From NCBI RefSeq assembly GCF_015354055.1, contig NZ_JACHTM010000001.1, forward strand, positions 62,001 through 126,000: 64,000 nt of DNA, written 5' to 3'. The position numbers and the translations under genes were made by a program. Within the stretch, counting starts at the first letter, position 1. Every line of letters starts with the position of its first letter. The stretch comes from Thermaurantiacus tibetensis. Its GTDB lineage: Bacteria > Pseudomonadota > Alphaproteobacteria > Sphingomonadales > Sphingomonadaceae. The notes under the pieces were generated by a model that had not been told where the DNA came from, did not search any database, and was given only the letters and a program-made list of their open reading frames with translations. Of the stretch, positions 50,342-58,360 are shown piece after piece.

Positions 50342-51013
50342 GTGTCTTTCCTGGCGCCTGAGAACGAGGGCAAGAACAAGCTTCGTTCGTGGCTCATCGT
50401 GGGACTGCTCCACGTCTTCTTCGGCTACGTCCTCGTCTCGGGTCTTGCGGTCAGGGTCGTGAAGTCGATCACGGGGCCTCTCGAGACCGTCAACATCGAG
50501 GACCAGGCGCCGCCGCCCGACGAACCGCCGCCGCCGCCGCCCAAGCTCGAGGACATCCCGCCCTACGTCCCGCCGCCTGACGTGGTGATCGAGACGACCG
50601 CGCCGCCGCCGCCCACCATCACCACCCAGTCGCAGGTGGCGGCGCCCGAACCCGTGCGCGTCGCGCCGCCTGCGCCGCCGGCCCCTGCGCCACCGCCGCC
50701 GGCTCCGCCGAAGGTGGAACGGGTGAACCCGACGCCGCGGGGCGGAACGGTGACGGTGGGGACGGAGGATTATCCGGCTGCGTCCCTTCGGGCCTGCGAA
50801 CAGGGTGCGGTCGCGGTGCAGGTCGTCGTGGGGACCGACGGGCGGGTGAAGTCGTGCAGCATCGCCCAGTCGAGCGGCTACAGCCGGCTCGACGAGCGCA
50901 CCTGCGAGGTCGCGCAGCGCCGCTGGCGCTACAACCCGGGCAAGGAGAATGGTCAGCCCGTCGAGATGGCCCTGGTCCAGCGCGTCCGCTGGGTCGTCGA
51001 GCGAGGCTGCTGA
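50342..51013 (+). CDS. tonB: Energy transducer TonB
   Basis: 223 residues from GTG 50342. N-terminal membrane anchor (LRSWLIVGLLHVFFGYVLVS, about 13-32), a Pro-rich periplasmic spacer (about 50-130, many APPPP blocks), and the C-terminal TonB domain (GAVAVQVVVGTDGRVKSCSI, then RWRYNPGKENGQPVEM). Couples the proton-motive force from ExbB/ExbD to outer-membrane receptors. It heads the tonB-exbB-exbD-exbD operon with short gaps. Confidence 0.93.
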   Translation: MSFLAPENEGKNKLRSWLIVGLLHVFFGYVLVSGLAVRVVKSITGPLETVNIEDQAPPPDEPPPPPPKLEDIPPYVPPPDVVIETTAPPPPTITTQSQVAAPEPVRVAPPAPPAPAPPPPAPPKVERVNPTPRGGTVTVGTEDYPAASLRACEQGAVAVQVVVGTDGRVKSCSIAQSSGYSRLDERTCEVAQRRWRYNPGKENGQPVEMALVQRVRWVVERGC

Positions 51014-51078
51014 GGCGGGAACGGGCGTGGCGGGGGCCGCGCCCTGGGTTGCAACCTTCAAGCGTGAGGATGGAGAGC

Positions 51079-51912
51079 ATGGAACGGGAACGGATCATCG
51101 GACAGCGGGGCGCGGCCAGGTTGCTCGCCCGCACGGGGGCGGTCGCCATCCTCGCGCTGCTGCCGGCGGCGGCGATGGCGGCCGAAGCGGTCGACGGCGA
51201 GAGCCCCTACGGCCTGATCCCGGCCCTCAAGCAGGGTGGCCCCATCGCGAGGTTTCTCTTTGCGGTTCTGATCATCATGTCGGTCATCACCTGGTACATC
51301 TTCTTCACCAAGTGGTGGCAGCAGAAGAAGCTTCTCGACGAGGCCATTGACGTCGAGAAGAAGGTGTGGTCGGCGGCCACGCTGAAGGATGGAGCTGCCA
51401 AGCTCGATAAGGACTCGGCGTTCCGCCAGATTGCCGAAGATGGGCTGCGCGCCTTCGACCATCACGAGGGACGGCTCACGGACCAGATCGACCAGCACGA
51501 GTGGGTGACGATGACGCTCAACCGCACCGCCGGCCTCATCGGGTCGCGGCTGCAGTCGGGCCTCTCCTTCCTCGCGTCGACGGGTGCCACTGCACCGTTC
51601 ATTGGCCTCCTCGGCACCGTGGTCGGCATCTACCGCGCGCTCATCAACATCGGAATTGCCGGCCAGGCGTCGATCGATAAGGTGGCCGGTCCGGTGGGCG
51701 AGGCACTCATCATGACCGCGCTCGGCCTGGCCGTCGCGGTGCCCGCGGTGCTCATCTACAATTACCTCAACGGCCGCAACAAGCTGGTCATGGAGAAGAT
51801 CAACACCTTCGCGGCTGACGTGCACGGGTATCTTCTCTCCGGTGCCCGGGTCGCGCGGCCGAGCGCGGCGGTTGCTGCGCCGGCAGCGGCCGCGGCTGCG
51901 CCGAAGAAGTAG
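51079..51912 (+). CDS. exbB: Biopolymer transport protein ExbB (MotA/TolQ/ExbB family)
   Basis: 277 residues from ATG 51079; an in-frame ATG at 51070 is possible, but GAGGA ends 8 bp before 51079. Three membrane segments: one near residue 65-85 (FLFAVLIIMSVITWYIFFTK), and two flanking the pore (GATAPFIGLLGTVVGIYRAL and ALIMTALGLAVAVPAVLIYN). The family proton-channel core is intact. An N-terminal hydrophobic stretch ending AAAMAAE may be a signal-like segment, as in longer ExbB proteins. Forms the energising complex with ExbD and TonB. Confidence 0.93.
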   Translation: MERERIIGQRGAARLLARTGAVAILALLPAAAMAAEAVDGESPYGLIPALKQGGPIARFLFAVLIIMSVITWYIFFTKWWQQKKLLDEAIDVEKKVWSAATLKDGAAKLDKDSAFRQIAEDGLRAFDHHEGRLTDQIDQHEWVTMTLNRTAGLIGSRLQSGLSFLASTGATAPFIGLLGTVVGIYRALINIGIAGQASIDKVAGPVGEALIMTALGLAVAVPAVLIYNYLNGRNKLVMEKINTFAADVHGYLLSGARVARPSAAVAAPAAAAAAPKK

Positions 51913-51945
51913 GTCCCGAGGCACGAAGGGCGGGAGAACGTTGCG

Positions 51946-52413
51946 ATGGGCATGACGGTCGGAACCGAGGCCGAGGAAGGCGCCATGATGGCGGAGATCA
52001 ACACCACGCCGCTCGTCGACGTGATGCTGGTCCTTCTCATCATCTTCCTCATCACGGTTCCGGTCGTCATCCAGGTGGTCCCCGTCCAGCTTCCCAAGGT
52101 CTCGAGCGTGCCGACGACGACCAAGCCGGAAAACGTGCCGCTTTCGGTCGATGCCAACTGCGACATCTTCTGGGGTCTGACCCGGCTTGACGGGCCGGAG
52201 GCGCTCCGGGAGCGTGGCGGCGCCTACCTCCTCGCCGAGGTGGAGAAGCAGAAGGCTCGCGGCGCCAAGATCGAGCTCCCGGAGGCGCACATCCGCGCGG
52301 ACGCGAACACCGAGTATCGCTGCGTGGGCGGGGCCATCTTCGCCCTGCAGCGGGCAGGCTACCAGAAGATCGGGTTCATTTCCGAGCCTCCGGTCGGGGC
52401 CGTCACGCGCTGA
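51946..52413 (+). CDS. exbD: ExbD/TolR-family protein, copy 1
   Basis: 155 residues. Single membrane helix near residues 20-45 preceded by the conserved EINTTPLVDVMLVLLIIFLI, with the essential Asp of the proton path in PLVDVML. The periplasmic domain (LSVDANCDIFWGLTRLDGPE ... HIRADANTEYRCVGGAIFAL) is longer than in copy 2. Two ExbD copies in one operon are common in TonB systems with several receptors. Both copies share the same operon and probably form mixed complexes. Confidence 0.9.
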   Translation: MGMTVGTEAEEGAMMAEINTTPLVDVMLVLLIIFLITVPVVIQVVPVQLPKVSSVPTTTKPENVPLSVDANCDIFWGLTRLDGPEALRERGGAYLLAEVEKQKARGAKIELPEAHIRADANTEYRCVGGAIFALQRAGYQKIGFISEPPVGAVTR

Positions 52414-52467
52414 CCGCAGGACAGCCCCATTCCGGCGTTGCACAGCTAGCAGGAGCGAGAGAAGTTC

Positions 52468-52893
52468 ATGGCAATCTCGATGGGAAGTGGCGGCGAAGGC
52501 GAGCCCATGGGCGACATGAACACGACGCCGCTCATCGACGTCATGCTCGTGCTCCTCATCATGTTCATTATCACCATCCCCATCCAGACCCACGCGGTGA
52601 AGCTTGACCTTCCGCCGCCAAACCCCAACCCATCCAACATCGAGCCCACCTTCAACCAGGTGAACATCGACTTCCTCAATACCATCTACTGGAACGACCA
52701 GGAGGTCACCCTCGACCAGCTCCGCACCTACATGGAGCAGGTGGGCCGCTTGCCGGTTGAACAGCAGCCCGAGCTTCGCCTGCGGCCGGACGCGCTTGCC
52801 CGGTACGAGGTCGTCAACCAGGTGATGGCCATCGCCCAGATGAGCGGCATCAAGAAGATGGGCTTCGTCGGCAACGAGGCCTACGCGGGCTGA
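52468..52893 (+). CDS. exbD: ExbD/TolR-family protein, copy 2
   Basis: 141 residues. DMNTTPLIDVMLVLLIMFII holds the membrane helix and essential Asp (about residues 17-40). The periplasmic part ends QMSGIKKMGFVGNEAYAG. Last gene of the tonB operon. Its final 54 bases and the following region are duplicated as a fragment at 53661-53717, so this gene marks the left end of a tandem duplication. Sequence is otherwise typical. Confidence 0.9.
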   Translation: MAISMGSGGEGEPMGDMNTTPLIDVMLVLLIMFIITIPIQTHAVKLDLPPPNPNPSNIEPTFNQVNIDFLNTIYWNDQEVTLDQLRTYMEQVGRLPVEQQPELRLRPDALARYEVVNQVMAIAQMSGIKKMGFVGNEAYAG

Positions 52894-53000
52894 GGCGCGC
52901 CTCAGGTCGGGGCGCGGGTGAGCGGTGGGGCATTGGCCGCACGCGTGTCGGAACATCTGACAGCTGCTCCTGGCGCTAGGCTCCCAACCCCTTGAAATTG

Positions 53001-53014
53001 CTCCGCTAGCGGAG
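53001..53014. repeat. Perfect 14-bp palindrome CTCCGCTAGCGGAG
   Basis: An uninterrupted self-complementary site (14 bp) lies 107 bp after exbD and directly before the decayed promoter of the PEP-CTERM pseudogene. It is not conserved in the second copy of the duplication, where the aligned bases read CTCCTGGAATCATGAAG, so it probably arose by drift or local rearrangement after duplication. Confidence 0.45.
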
Positions 53015-53040
53015 TTGGCTGTTGCCTTTCGTCTCGGCGG

Positions 53041-53535
53041 ATGCGCACGCCTCCGCCATTCTGGTTGCCAGGCCGGCTTCGGCCAGCGTCCTCGTCGTGA
53101 ACGCCGGCTGGACGATCGACGTGAGTCTGAGGAGATCAGAGCGTTTGGGCGGCTCGATCGAGACGCTCAGGCTCACCGCCCGGGCATCTTCAGCTTGACC
53201 GCCGCGTTCCGTCCGGGAGACGGTTTTCACCTCGGGGGACATTGACGGTGTCACCACCCCGTTCGCTGGCGCGAACGATTGCCGCGCGTTGGGCCATCCA
53301 ATCGCGGTCGCTGGCTGGCTGCGCCCCAGCTACGGCAGGTTCACGACCGTCCGGGGCCCCGGAAGCTACAGCTTCACCATTACCGGCGAACGGTGTCGGC
53401 GGCTTCCCGGCCGCTGTCCTGCGGGCCGACACGCCCGCCGCGATCCCCGAACCCGGCACCTGGGCGATGCTGATCGTCGGCTAAGGCCTTGTGGGCCGCG
53501 TGCTTCGCCCTCGCGCGGTCGCCGCGACAGCCTGA
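53041..53535 (+). pseudogene. Frameshifted PEPxxWA-CTERM gene, paralogue of 53902-54408
   Basis: Translation in changing frames matches the intact neighbour along its whole length. Frame A (from 53049): ASAILVARPASASVLVVNAG aligned with VVAATLAAVPAGAATLAVDT, including the signal peptide. A stop at 53196 is passed by a shift to FSLTAAFRPGDGFHLGGH (intact: FSLTDAFVPGDTYSLTGG). A second shift gives ALGHPIAVAGWLRPSYGRFT (intact: ATGAPFAVTGWLGATYGKFT). A third gives FPAAVLRADTPAAIPEPGTW followed by AMLIVG, an in-frame TAA (53482), then GLVGRVLRPRAVAATA and a stop. Three frameshifts plus a nonsense codon inside the sorting tag show that it is dead. It is copy 1 of a tandem duplication. Confidence 0.88.
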
Positions 53536-53560
53536 CCGCGGCCGTCGCGGAGAGAGACGG

Positions 53561-53660
53561 GCCGTCACCATCGTGAGGATCCGGTCCGCGTTCCGCGCGG
53601 TCGCGGGCCAGTGGCGATGACGAGGGTCTTCTGCCCGGCCCTCAGCCTCTCGTGCGCGTC
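53561..53660 (-). pseudogene. Duplicated fragment of the downstream ABC transporter gene
   Basis: These 100 bp match 54574-54674, the region coding for the end of the ABC ATPase domain, with a near-perfect shared core (GAGGATCCGGTCCGCGTTCC and following CGGTCGC). Orientation is the same as in the intact gene. It is the right end of duplication copy 1, cut at about 53660 where exbD-like sequence begins. Confidence 0.85.
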
Positions 53661-53717
53661 CGCAACCGCGGCATCAGCGTCATGGGCTTCGTGGACAACC
53701 AGGCCTTCGCGGGCTGA
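53661..53717 (+). pseudogene. Duplicated 3' end of exbD
   Basis: In frame this reads VRNRGISVMGFVDNQAFAG and a TGA stop, matching the end of exbD copy 2 (AQMSGIKKMGFVGNEAYAG, stop). The bases ATGGGCTTCGT and GCGGGCTGA are identical. Only the last 19 codons are present, fused to the ABC-transporter fragment on its left, so it marks the left end of duplication copy 2. Confidence 0.85.
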
Positions 53718-53838
53718 ACCGCGGCTCGCCTCGGGTTGCGCACCGGGGATGAGGTCTTGGCCCTCGAAGTGTCGGCCGGCTTTACAATCGTTCGCCTCGC
53801 CGTGCCCCTAAACCCTTGAGACTCCTGGAATCATGAAG

Positions 53839-53855
53839 TTGGCCGCATTCTTGCA
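53839..53855 (+). promoter_or_regulatory. Sigma-54 type promoter of the intact PEP-CTERM gene
   Basis: TTGGCCGCATTCTTGCA keeps TTGGC and TTGCA with GG and GC exactly 10 nt apart, as sigma-54 requires; it differs from the extended consensus at three bases after TTGGC. The predicted start site is about 53866, giving a leader near 36 nt before the TTG start at 53902, almost the same as for the PEP-CTERM gene at 22759-23454. Confidence 0.7.
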
Positions 53856-53901
53856 ACACTGGGCGCTGGGTTCATAAGCGTTCCTTGCCTGGAGGCCGAT
53901 C

Positions 53902-54408
53902 TTGAAACCACTCCCTTGCGTCGTCGCCGCGACCCTCGCCGCCGTTCCGGCCGGGGCGGCAACGCTCGCCGTCGACACCGGCTGGCACTATGACCAGGTC
54001 TGGATGCCCCTTGTGCCGAGCGACAACTCGCTCTGGATCCTGGTGCTCGGCGCCCCGGCGCATTTCAGCCTGACCGACGCCTTCGTGCCGGGCGACACAT
54101 ACAGCCTCACGGGCGGGATCTTCGCCAAGACGACCGTCTTCGCCGGACCCAACGACATCCGCGCGACCGGCGCACCCTTCGCCGTCACCGGCTGGCTTGG
54201 CGCGACCTACGGCAAGTTCACGACCTATCTCGCCGCGGGAACCTATGTCTTCACGGTCACGGGCGACCTCGTGGGCGGGGTTCCGGGAGGCTTCTATCTC
54301 CGCGCCGACACCTTCCTTCCCGAGCCCGCGACCTGGGCGACGATGATCCTGGGCTTCGGCCTCGTGGGCCGCGCGCTTCGCCGTCGCGCGGCGGCCGTGC
54401 CGGCCTGA
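53902..54408 (+). CDS. PEPxxWA-CTERM sorting domain protein (intact copy)
   Basis: 168 residues. TTG start at 53902 with GGAGG seven bases upstream; no ATG gives a signal peptide. Residues 1-20 are a signal peptide (LAAVPAGAA); the body is a compact beta domain (HFSLTDAFVPGDTYSLTGG, then GAPFAVTGWLGATYGKFTTY), and the C terminus is LPEPATWATMILGFGLVGRA with an Arg cluster. No enzyme motif is seen; it resembles small surface proteins of this sorting class. A sigma-54 promoter lies upstream. The decayed paralogue is immediately upstream and the ABC exporter is convergent, 66 bp away. Confidence 0.88.
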   Translation: MKPLPCVVAATLAAVPAGAATLAVDTGWHYDQVWMPLVPSDNSLWILVLGAPAHFSLTDAFVPGDTYSLTGGIFAKTTVFAGPNDIRATGAPFAVTGWLGATYGKFTTYLAAGTYVFTVTGDLVGGVPGGFYLRADTFLPEPATWATMILGFGLVGRALRRRAAAVPA

Positions 54409-54474
54409 CCGCGGTCCCTCCGGAGAACTGCCGGCGGGTTCGGAACTGCCCCGGCCCGAGGCGTCTCCGGCCGT

Positions 54475-56262
54475 TCAGGCGGCCTCGGCGGTGAACTGCA
54501 GGCGGGCGAGGCGGGCGTAAAGGCCGCCTCGGGTGACGAGGTCGGCGTGCCGTCCGGCCTCGACCAGCCGCCCGCCGTCCATCACGAGGATCCGGTCCGC
54601 GTTCCGCACGGTCGCCAGCCGGTGGGCGATGACGAGAGTCGTCCGCCCCGCCATCAGCGTCTCGAGCGCGTCGGCCACCAGCGCCTCGCTTTCGGAATCG
54701 AGGGCGGAGGTGGCTTCGTCGAGGAGAAGGATCGGTGCATCCTTCAGGATGGCCCGGGCAATCGCGATCCGCTGGCGCTGGCCGCCCGAGAGGCGCACGC
54801 CGCCTTCGCCCACCTCGCTCGACAGGCCCTCCGGCAGCGCCCGCAGGAACTCGGCTGCATGCGCCGCCTCGGCGGCCGCCCAGACGTCAGCGTCGCTTGC
54901 CTCCCAGCGGCCGTAGGCGATGTTGTCCCGCACGGTTCCGGAGAAGATGACCGGCTCCTGCGGCACGACCGCAATGCGGGCCCGCACCGCCTCGGGGTCC
55001 GCATCGCGCAGGTCGACGCCATCGAGCCGGACACAGCCTTCGTCCGGGTCGTGGAAGCGCAGCGCAAGCTGGAACAGGGTGGACTTGCCCGCGCCCGACG
55101 GCCCGACAATTGCGACCCGCTCGCCCGGCTCGACTGCGAAGTCCACCCCGGCAAGGGCTGCCACCTCCGGCCTGCTCGGATAGCGGAAGGTGACCCGCTC
55201 GAACGCCAGCCGCCCCTGCGGCGGAACGGGAAGCGGCACCGGTGCGGCGGGTGCGCGGATGCGGGACTGCTCGGCGAGGAGCTCGCGGATCCGGGCCGAG
55301 GCGCCGGCCGCGCGCATCACGTCGCCGTAGACTTCGGAGAGCGCTCCGACTGCGCCGGCGACGATCGCGCTCGCCAGCACGAAGGCGGCGATGGTGCCGC
55401 CGGTCATGCGCCCGGCGATGACGTCGCGCGCGCCCTCCCACAGAACTAGCGTGATGGCCCCAAAGGCGAGCATGATGACGAGCGCGGTCAGGATGGCCCG
55501 GATGCGGATGCGCCGGCGGGCGGTTTCGAAGGCACGCTCGGCGGTCGCGGCAAAGCGCGCGCTCTCCCGCGCGACCGCGCCGAAGGCCTGCACGGTCTTG
55601 ATTGCCCTGAGCGTCTCCGAGACCAGCGCGCCCACGTCGGCGACGCGATCCTGGCTTTTCTGCGAGAGGCGGCGAACCATCCGCCCCATGACGATGATGG
55701 GTGCCATCACCACCGGGATCACGAGGAGCATGAGCCCGGTGAGCTTGGGGCTCAGCCAGAAGAGATAGACGAAGCCGCCCACCCCCATGAACAGGTTCCG
55801 CAGCGCCATCGAGGTCGAGGTGGCGACCACCTGCTCGATGATGGCGGTGTCTGCCGTGAGGCGCGAGGCGATCTCGGACGGACGGTTGAGTTCGAAGAAC
55901 CCCGGGTCGAGCCCGAGCAGGTGCGTCTGGACCCGGGTGCGCAAGTCACGCACGATGCGCTCGCCCAGCCAGGAGACGAAGTAGAAGCGCACGGCCGTGG
56001 CCACCCCCAGCACGGCGACGATGCCAAGCAGGATCAGGAACCAGCGCGAGATGTCGGCGCCGGCGCCCGCGCCGAAGCCGCGATCGACGATGAGCTTGAA
56101 CCCCTGCGGGATGGCAAGCGTGGCGGCGGCCGCCACCACCAGTGCGGCGAAGGCGACGCCGAGCTGCAGCGGGTAGCGCCGGGCATGCTCCCACAGGAGC
56201 CCGAGGTTCGAGAGCTTCGTCCGGGGCGTGCGGGGCGGCGGAACCGAGGCAGTCACGCCCAT
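54475..56262 (-). CDS. ABC exporter, fused permease-ATPase (MsbA/HlyB-like half transporter)
   Basis: 595 residues. Six membrane segments in residues about 35-320, then an ATPase domain with Walker A VGPSGAGKSTLFQLALRF, the signature LSGGQRQRIAIARAI and Walker B ILLLDEATSALDSESEALV. Works as a homodimer or with a partner to export lipids, peptides or drugs; lipid A flippase MsbA is one close type. ATG 56262 gives the usual N-terminal cytoplasmic extension. It is convergent with the PEP-CTERM gene, and part of its 3' end is duplicated at 53561-53660. Substrate unknown. Confidence 0.92.
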   Translation of the reverse strand: MGVTASVPPPRTPRTKLSNLGLLWEHARRYPLQLGVAFAALVVAAAATLAIPQGFKLIVDRGFGAGAGADISRWFLILLGIVAVLGVATAVRFYFVSWLGERIVRDLRTRVQTHLLGLDPGFFELNRPSEIASRLTADTAIIEQVVATSTSMALRNLFMGVGGFVYLFWLSPKLTGLMLLVIPVVMAPIIVMGRMVRRLSQKSQDRVADVGALVSETLRAIKTVQAFGAVARESARFAATAERAFETARRRIRIRAILTALVIMLAFGAITLVLWEGARDVIAGRMTGGTIAAFVLASAIVAGAVGALSEVYGDVMRAAGASARIRELLAEQSRIRAPAAPVPLPVPPQGRLAFERVTFRYPSRPEVAALAGVDFAVEPGERVAIVGPSGAGKSTLFQLALRFHDPDEGCVRLDGVDLRDADPEAVRARIAVVPQEPVIFSGTVRDNIAYGRWEASDADVWAAAEAAHAAEFLRALPEGLSSEVGEGGVRLSGGQRQRIAIARAILKDAPILLLDEATSALDSESEALVADALETLMAGRTTLVIAHRLATVRNADRILVMDGGRLVEAGRHADLVTRGGLYARLARLQFTAEAA

Positions 56263-56330
56263 GTCCTAGCCGCGGGCCTCTCCAGCGGCAATTGCCGCGC
56301 GGCCGCGCCCGCCTCTATGGGGGCGGTTCC

Positions 56331-57713
56331 ATGGCTTCGCTCTTCGAGACACTGTGGCAGGCCCACGAGATCCGCCCCGGCCTCGTCGCCATCGACCGCA
56401 TCATGCTCCACGAGCGCACCGGCGCTGCGGCATTGCGCTCCCTCGCGGCAGCCGGGCGCACGGTTGCCACCCCGGCGCACGTCTTCGTGGTGATGGACCA
56501 CATCGTCGACACCCGCCCGGGGCGCGACGACCAGACGCTGATGCCCGGCGGCCAGGCCTTCATCGCCGAGACCCGGGCAGCGGCCAAGGCCTTCGGCCTG
56601 ACCCTCTTCGACGTGACCGACGCCGAGCAGGGCATCACCCACGTCATCTCGCCCGAGCTCGGGATCGTACTCCCCGGCCTCACGCTGGTTGCGCCCGACA
56701 GCCACACCGGAACCCAGGGCGCCTTCGGCGCGCTCGCCTGGGGCATCGGCAGCTCGGAGGCCGAACATGCGCTCGCCACCGGCACGCTCCGGGTGGCGAA
56801 GCCGGGCGCCATGCGCGTCACCGTCTCGGGCCGGCTGCGCCCGGGCGTGACGGCGAAGGATCTCGCGCTCCACCTCATCGCCACCCATGGCGCGCGCGGC
56901 GGGGAGGGCATGGCGGTCGAGTTCGCTGGCGAGGGCGTGACCGCGCTCGACATGGAAGGGCGGATGACGCTCTGCAACATGGCGACCGAGTTCGGCGCCT
57001 TCTCGGCCCTCGTCGCGCCCGACGAGGTCACCTTCGCCTGGCTCGAGGGGCGGCGCTTCGCGCCCCGGGGCGAACTCTGGGGGCAGGCGCTGGCCGCCTG
57101 GCGGGGGCTCCGCTCCAGCGCAGATGCCGTCTTCGACCGCGAGATCGCGGTGGATGCGGCGTTGGTCGCGCCGATGATCAGCTGGGGCACCAGCCCGCAG
57201 CACAGCGTGCCCCTGACCGGGCGCGTGCCGACGGCTGCCGAGGCGGGCCTCGCGCCCGAGACCCACGCCCGCGCGCTTGCCTACATGGGGCTCGAGCCCG
57301 GCCGGCCGCTCCTGGGGCTTCCCATCGACGGCGCGTTCATCGGCAGCTGCACCAACAGCCGGCTCTCCGACCTCCGGCGGGCTGCCGCCGTGCTCAGAGG
57401 ACGGCGTATTGCGCCCGGGCTCGGCAAGGCGCTCGTGGTGCCGGGAAGCCAGCGGGTGAAGCGCGAGGCCGAGGCGGAGCGGCTCGACCGGGTGTTCCGC
57501 GACGCCGGCTTCGAGTGGCGCGAGAGCGGCTGCTCGCTCTGCTTCTTCGCCGGCGGCGAGAGCTTCGGCGCCGGCGAGCGCGTCGTCTCTTCGACCAACC
57601 GCAACTTCGAGAGCCGGCAGGGCCCGGGCACGCGCACGCACATCACCAGCCCCGAGGTGGTGGCGGCAAGTGCCGTCGCGGGCCGCATCGCCGCGCCCTG
57701 GGAGCTTGGCTGA
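56331..57713 (+). CDS. leuC: 3-isopropylmalate dehydratase large subunit
   Basis: 460 residues. Aconitase-family enzyme of leucine synthesis; with LeuD it isomerises 2-isopropylmalate. Typical N terminus MASLFETLWQAHEIRPGLVA. The three [4Fe-4S] Cys are in FIGSCTNSRLSDLRR and SGCSLCFFAGG. Other motifs: DSHTGTQGAFGALAWGIGSS and SSTNRNFESRQGPG. ATG 56331 follows GGGGGCGG. The stop overlaps leuD by one base (TGATG). Confidence 0.96.
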   Translation: MASLFETLWQAHEIRPGLVAIDRIMLHERTGAAALRSLAAAGRTVATPAHVFVVMDHIVDTRPGRDDQTLMPGGQAFIAETRAAAKAFGLTLFDVTDAEQGITHVISPELGIVLPGLTLVAPDSHTGTQGAFGALAWGIGSSEAEHALATGTLRVAKPGAMRVTVSGRLRPGVTAKDLALHLIATHGARGGEGMAVEFAGEGVTALDMEGRMTLCNMATEFGAFSALVAPDEVTFAWLEGRRFAPRGELWGQALAAWRGLRSSADAVFDREIAVDAALVAPMISWGTSPQHSVPLTGRVPTAAEAGLAPETHARALAYMGLEPGRPLLGLPIDGAFIGSCTNSRLSDLRRAAAVLRGRRIAPGLGKALVVPGSQRVKREAEAERLDRVFRDAGFEWRESGCSLCFFAGGESFGAGERVVSSTNRNFESRQGPGTRTHITSPEVVAASAVAGRIAAPWELG

Positions 57714-58360
57714 TGCCCGAGCCCTTCCGCCGCCTGACTGCGCCCGCGCTCCCCTTCTGGGCCGACAACATCGACACCGACGTCATCATCCCGAGCCGCG
57801 AGATGAAGGGCACGGGCAAGACCGGGCTTGCCGCCGGCCTCTTCGCCAACCGCCGCTATCGCAACCCGGAGACCCGCGAGGAAGACCCGGACTTTCCGCT
57901 GAACCGCCCCGAGTATCGGGCCGCGCGGATCTGGCTTGCGGGGGCCAACGTCGGCTGCGGCTCCAGCCGCGAGCACGCCGCCTGGGCGCTGGCCGAACAT
58001 GGCTTCCGGGCCGTCATCGCGCCGAGCTTCAATCCCATCTTCTTCGGGAACTGCGTGCGGAACGGGATCGTGCCGGTGGTGCTCCCGCGCGAGGTGGTGG
58101 AGGGGCTGGGCTCGCCGGTCACGGTCGATCTCGAGGCGATGACGGTGACGGGCGCCGATGGCCGCGCCCACCCCTTCACCCTGCCGGCCGAAGCGCGGGC
58201 CATGCTGATGGAAGGGCTCGACCCCATCGCCCTCACGCTGAAGGACGCCGACGCCATCGCCGCCTGGCAGGCGGCCGACCGCGAGCGGCGCCCCTGGGCC
58301 TGGCTCGCCCCCCAGCCGAACATCAGTAAACGAACATCGGGAGGCCCTCGACGCGGCTGA
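57713..58360 (+). CDS. leuD: 3-isopropylmalate dehydratase small subunit
   Basis: 215 residues. Swivel domain with DNIDTDVIIPSREMKGTGKT and the substrate-binding GANVGCGSSREHAAWALAEH. Pairs with LeuC. ATG 57713 overlaps the leuC stop by one base. The last 38 bases overlap the end of the convergent pfkA gene; the final codons (ISKRTSGGPRRG) are not conserved in LeuD and come from antisense pfkA DNA. leuB and leuA are outside the window. Confidence 0.95.
   Translation: MPEPFRRLTAPALPFWADNIDTDVIIPSREMKGTGKTGLAAGLFANRRYRNPETREEDPDFPLNRPEYRAARIWLAGANVGCGSSREHAAWALAEHGFRAVIAPSFNPIFFGNCVRNGIVPVVLPREVVEGLGSPVTVDLEAMTVTGADGRAHPFTLPAEARAMLMEGLDPIALTLKDADAIAAWQAADRERRPWAWLAPQPNISKRTSGGPRRG

Noticed and set aside
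53242-53484. Separate small PEP-CTERM gene of 80 codons
   Set aside because: It is one frame of the frameshifted pseudogene. It lacks a signal peptide and is interrupted by a stop inside the sorting tag.
53611-53811. Small plus-strand gene of 66 codons
   Set aside because: It lies across the joint of the ABC-transporter and exbD fragments, in a frame matching neither, with no ribosome-binding site.
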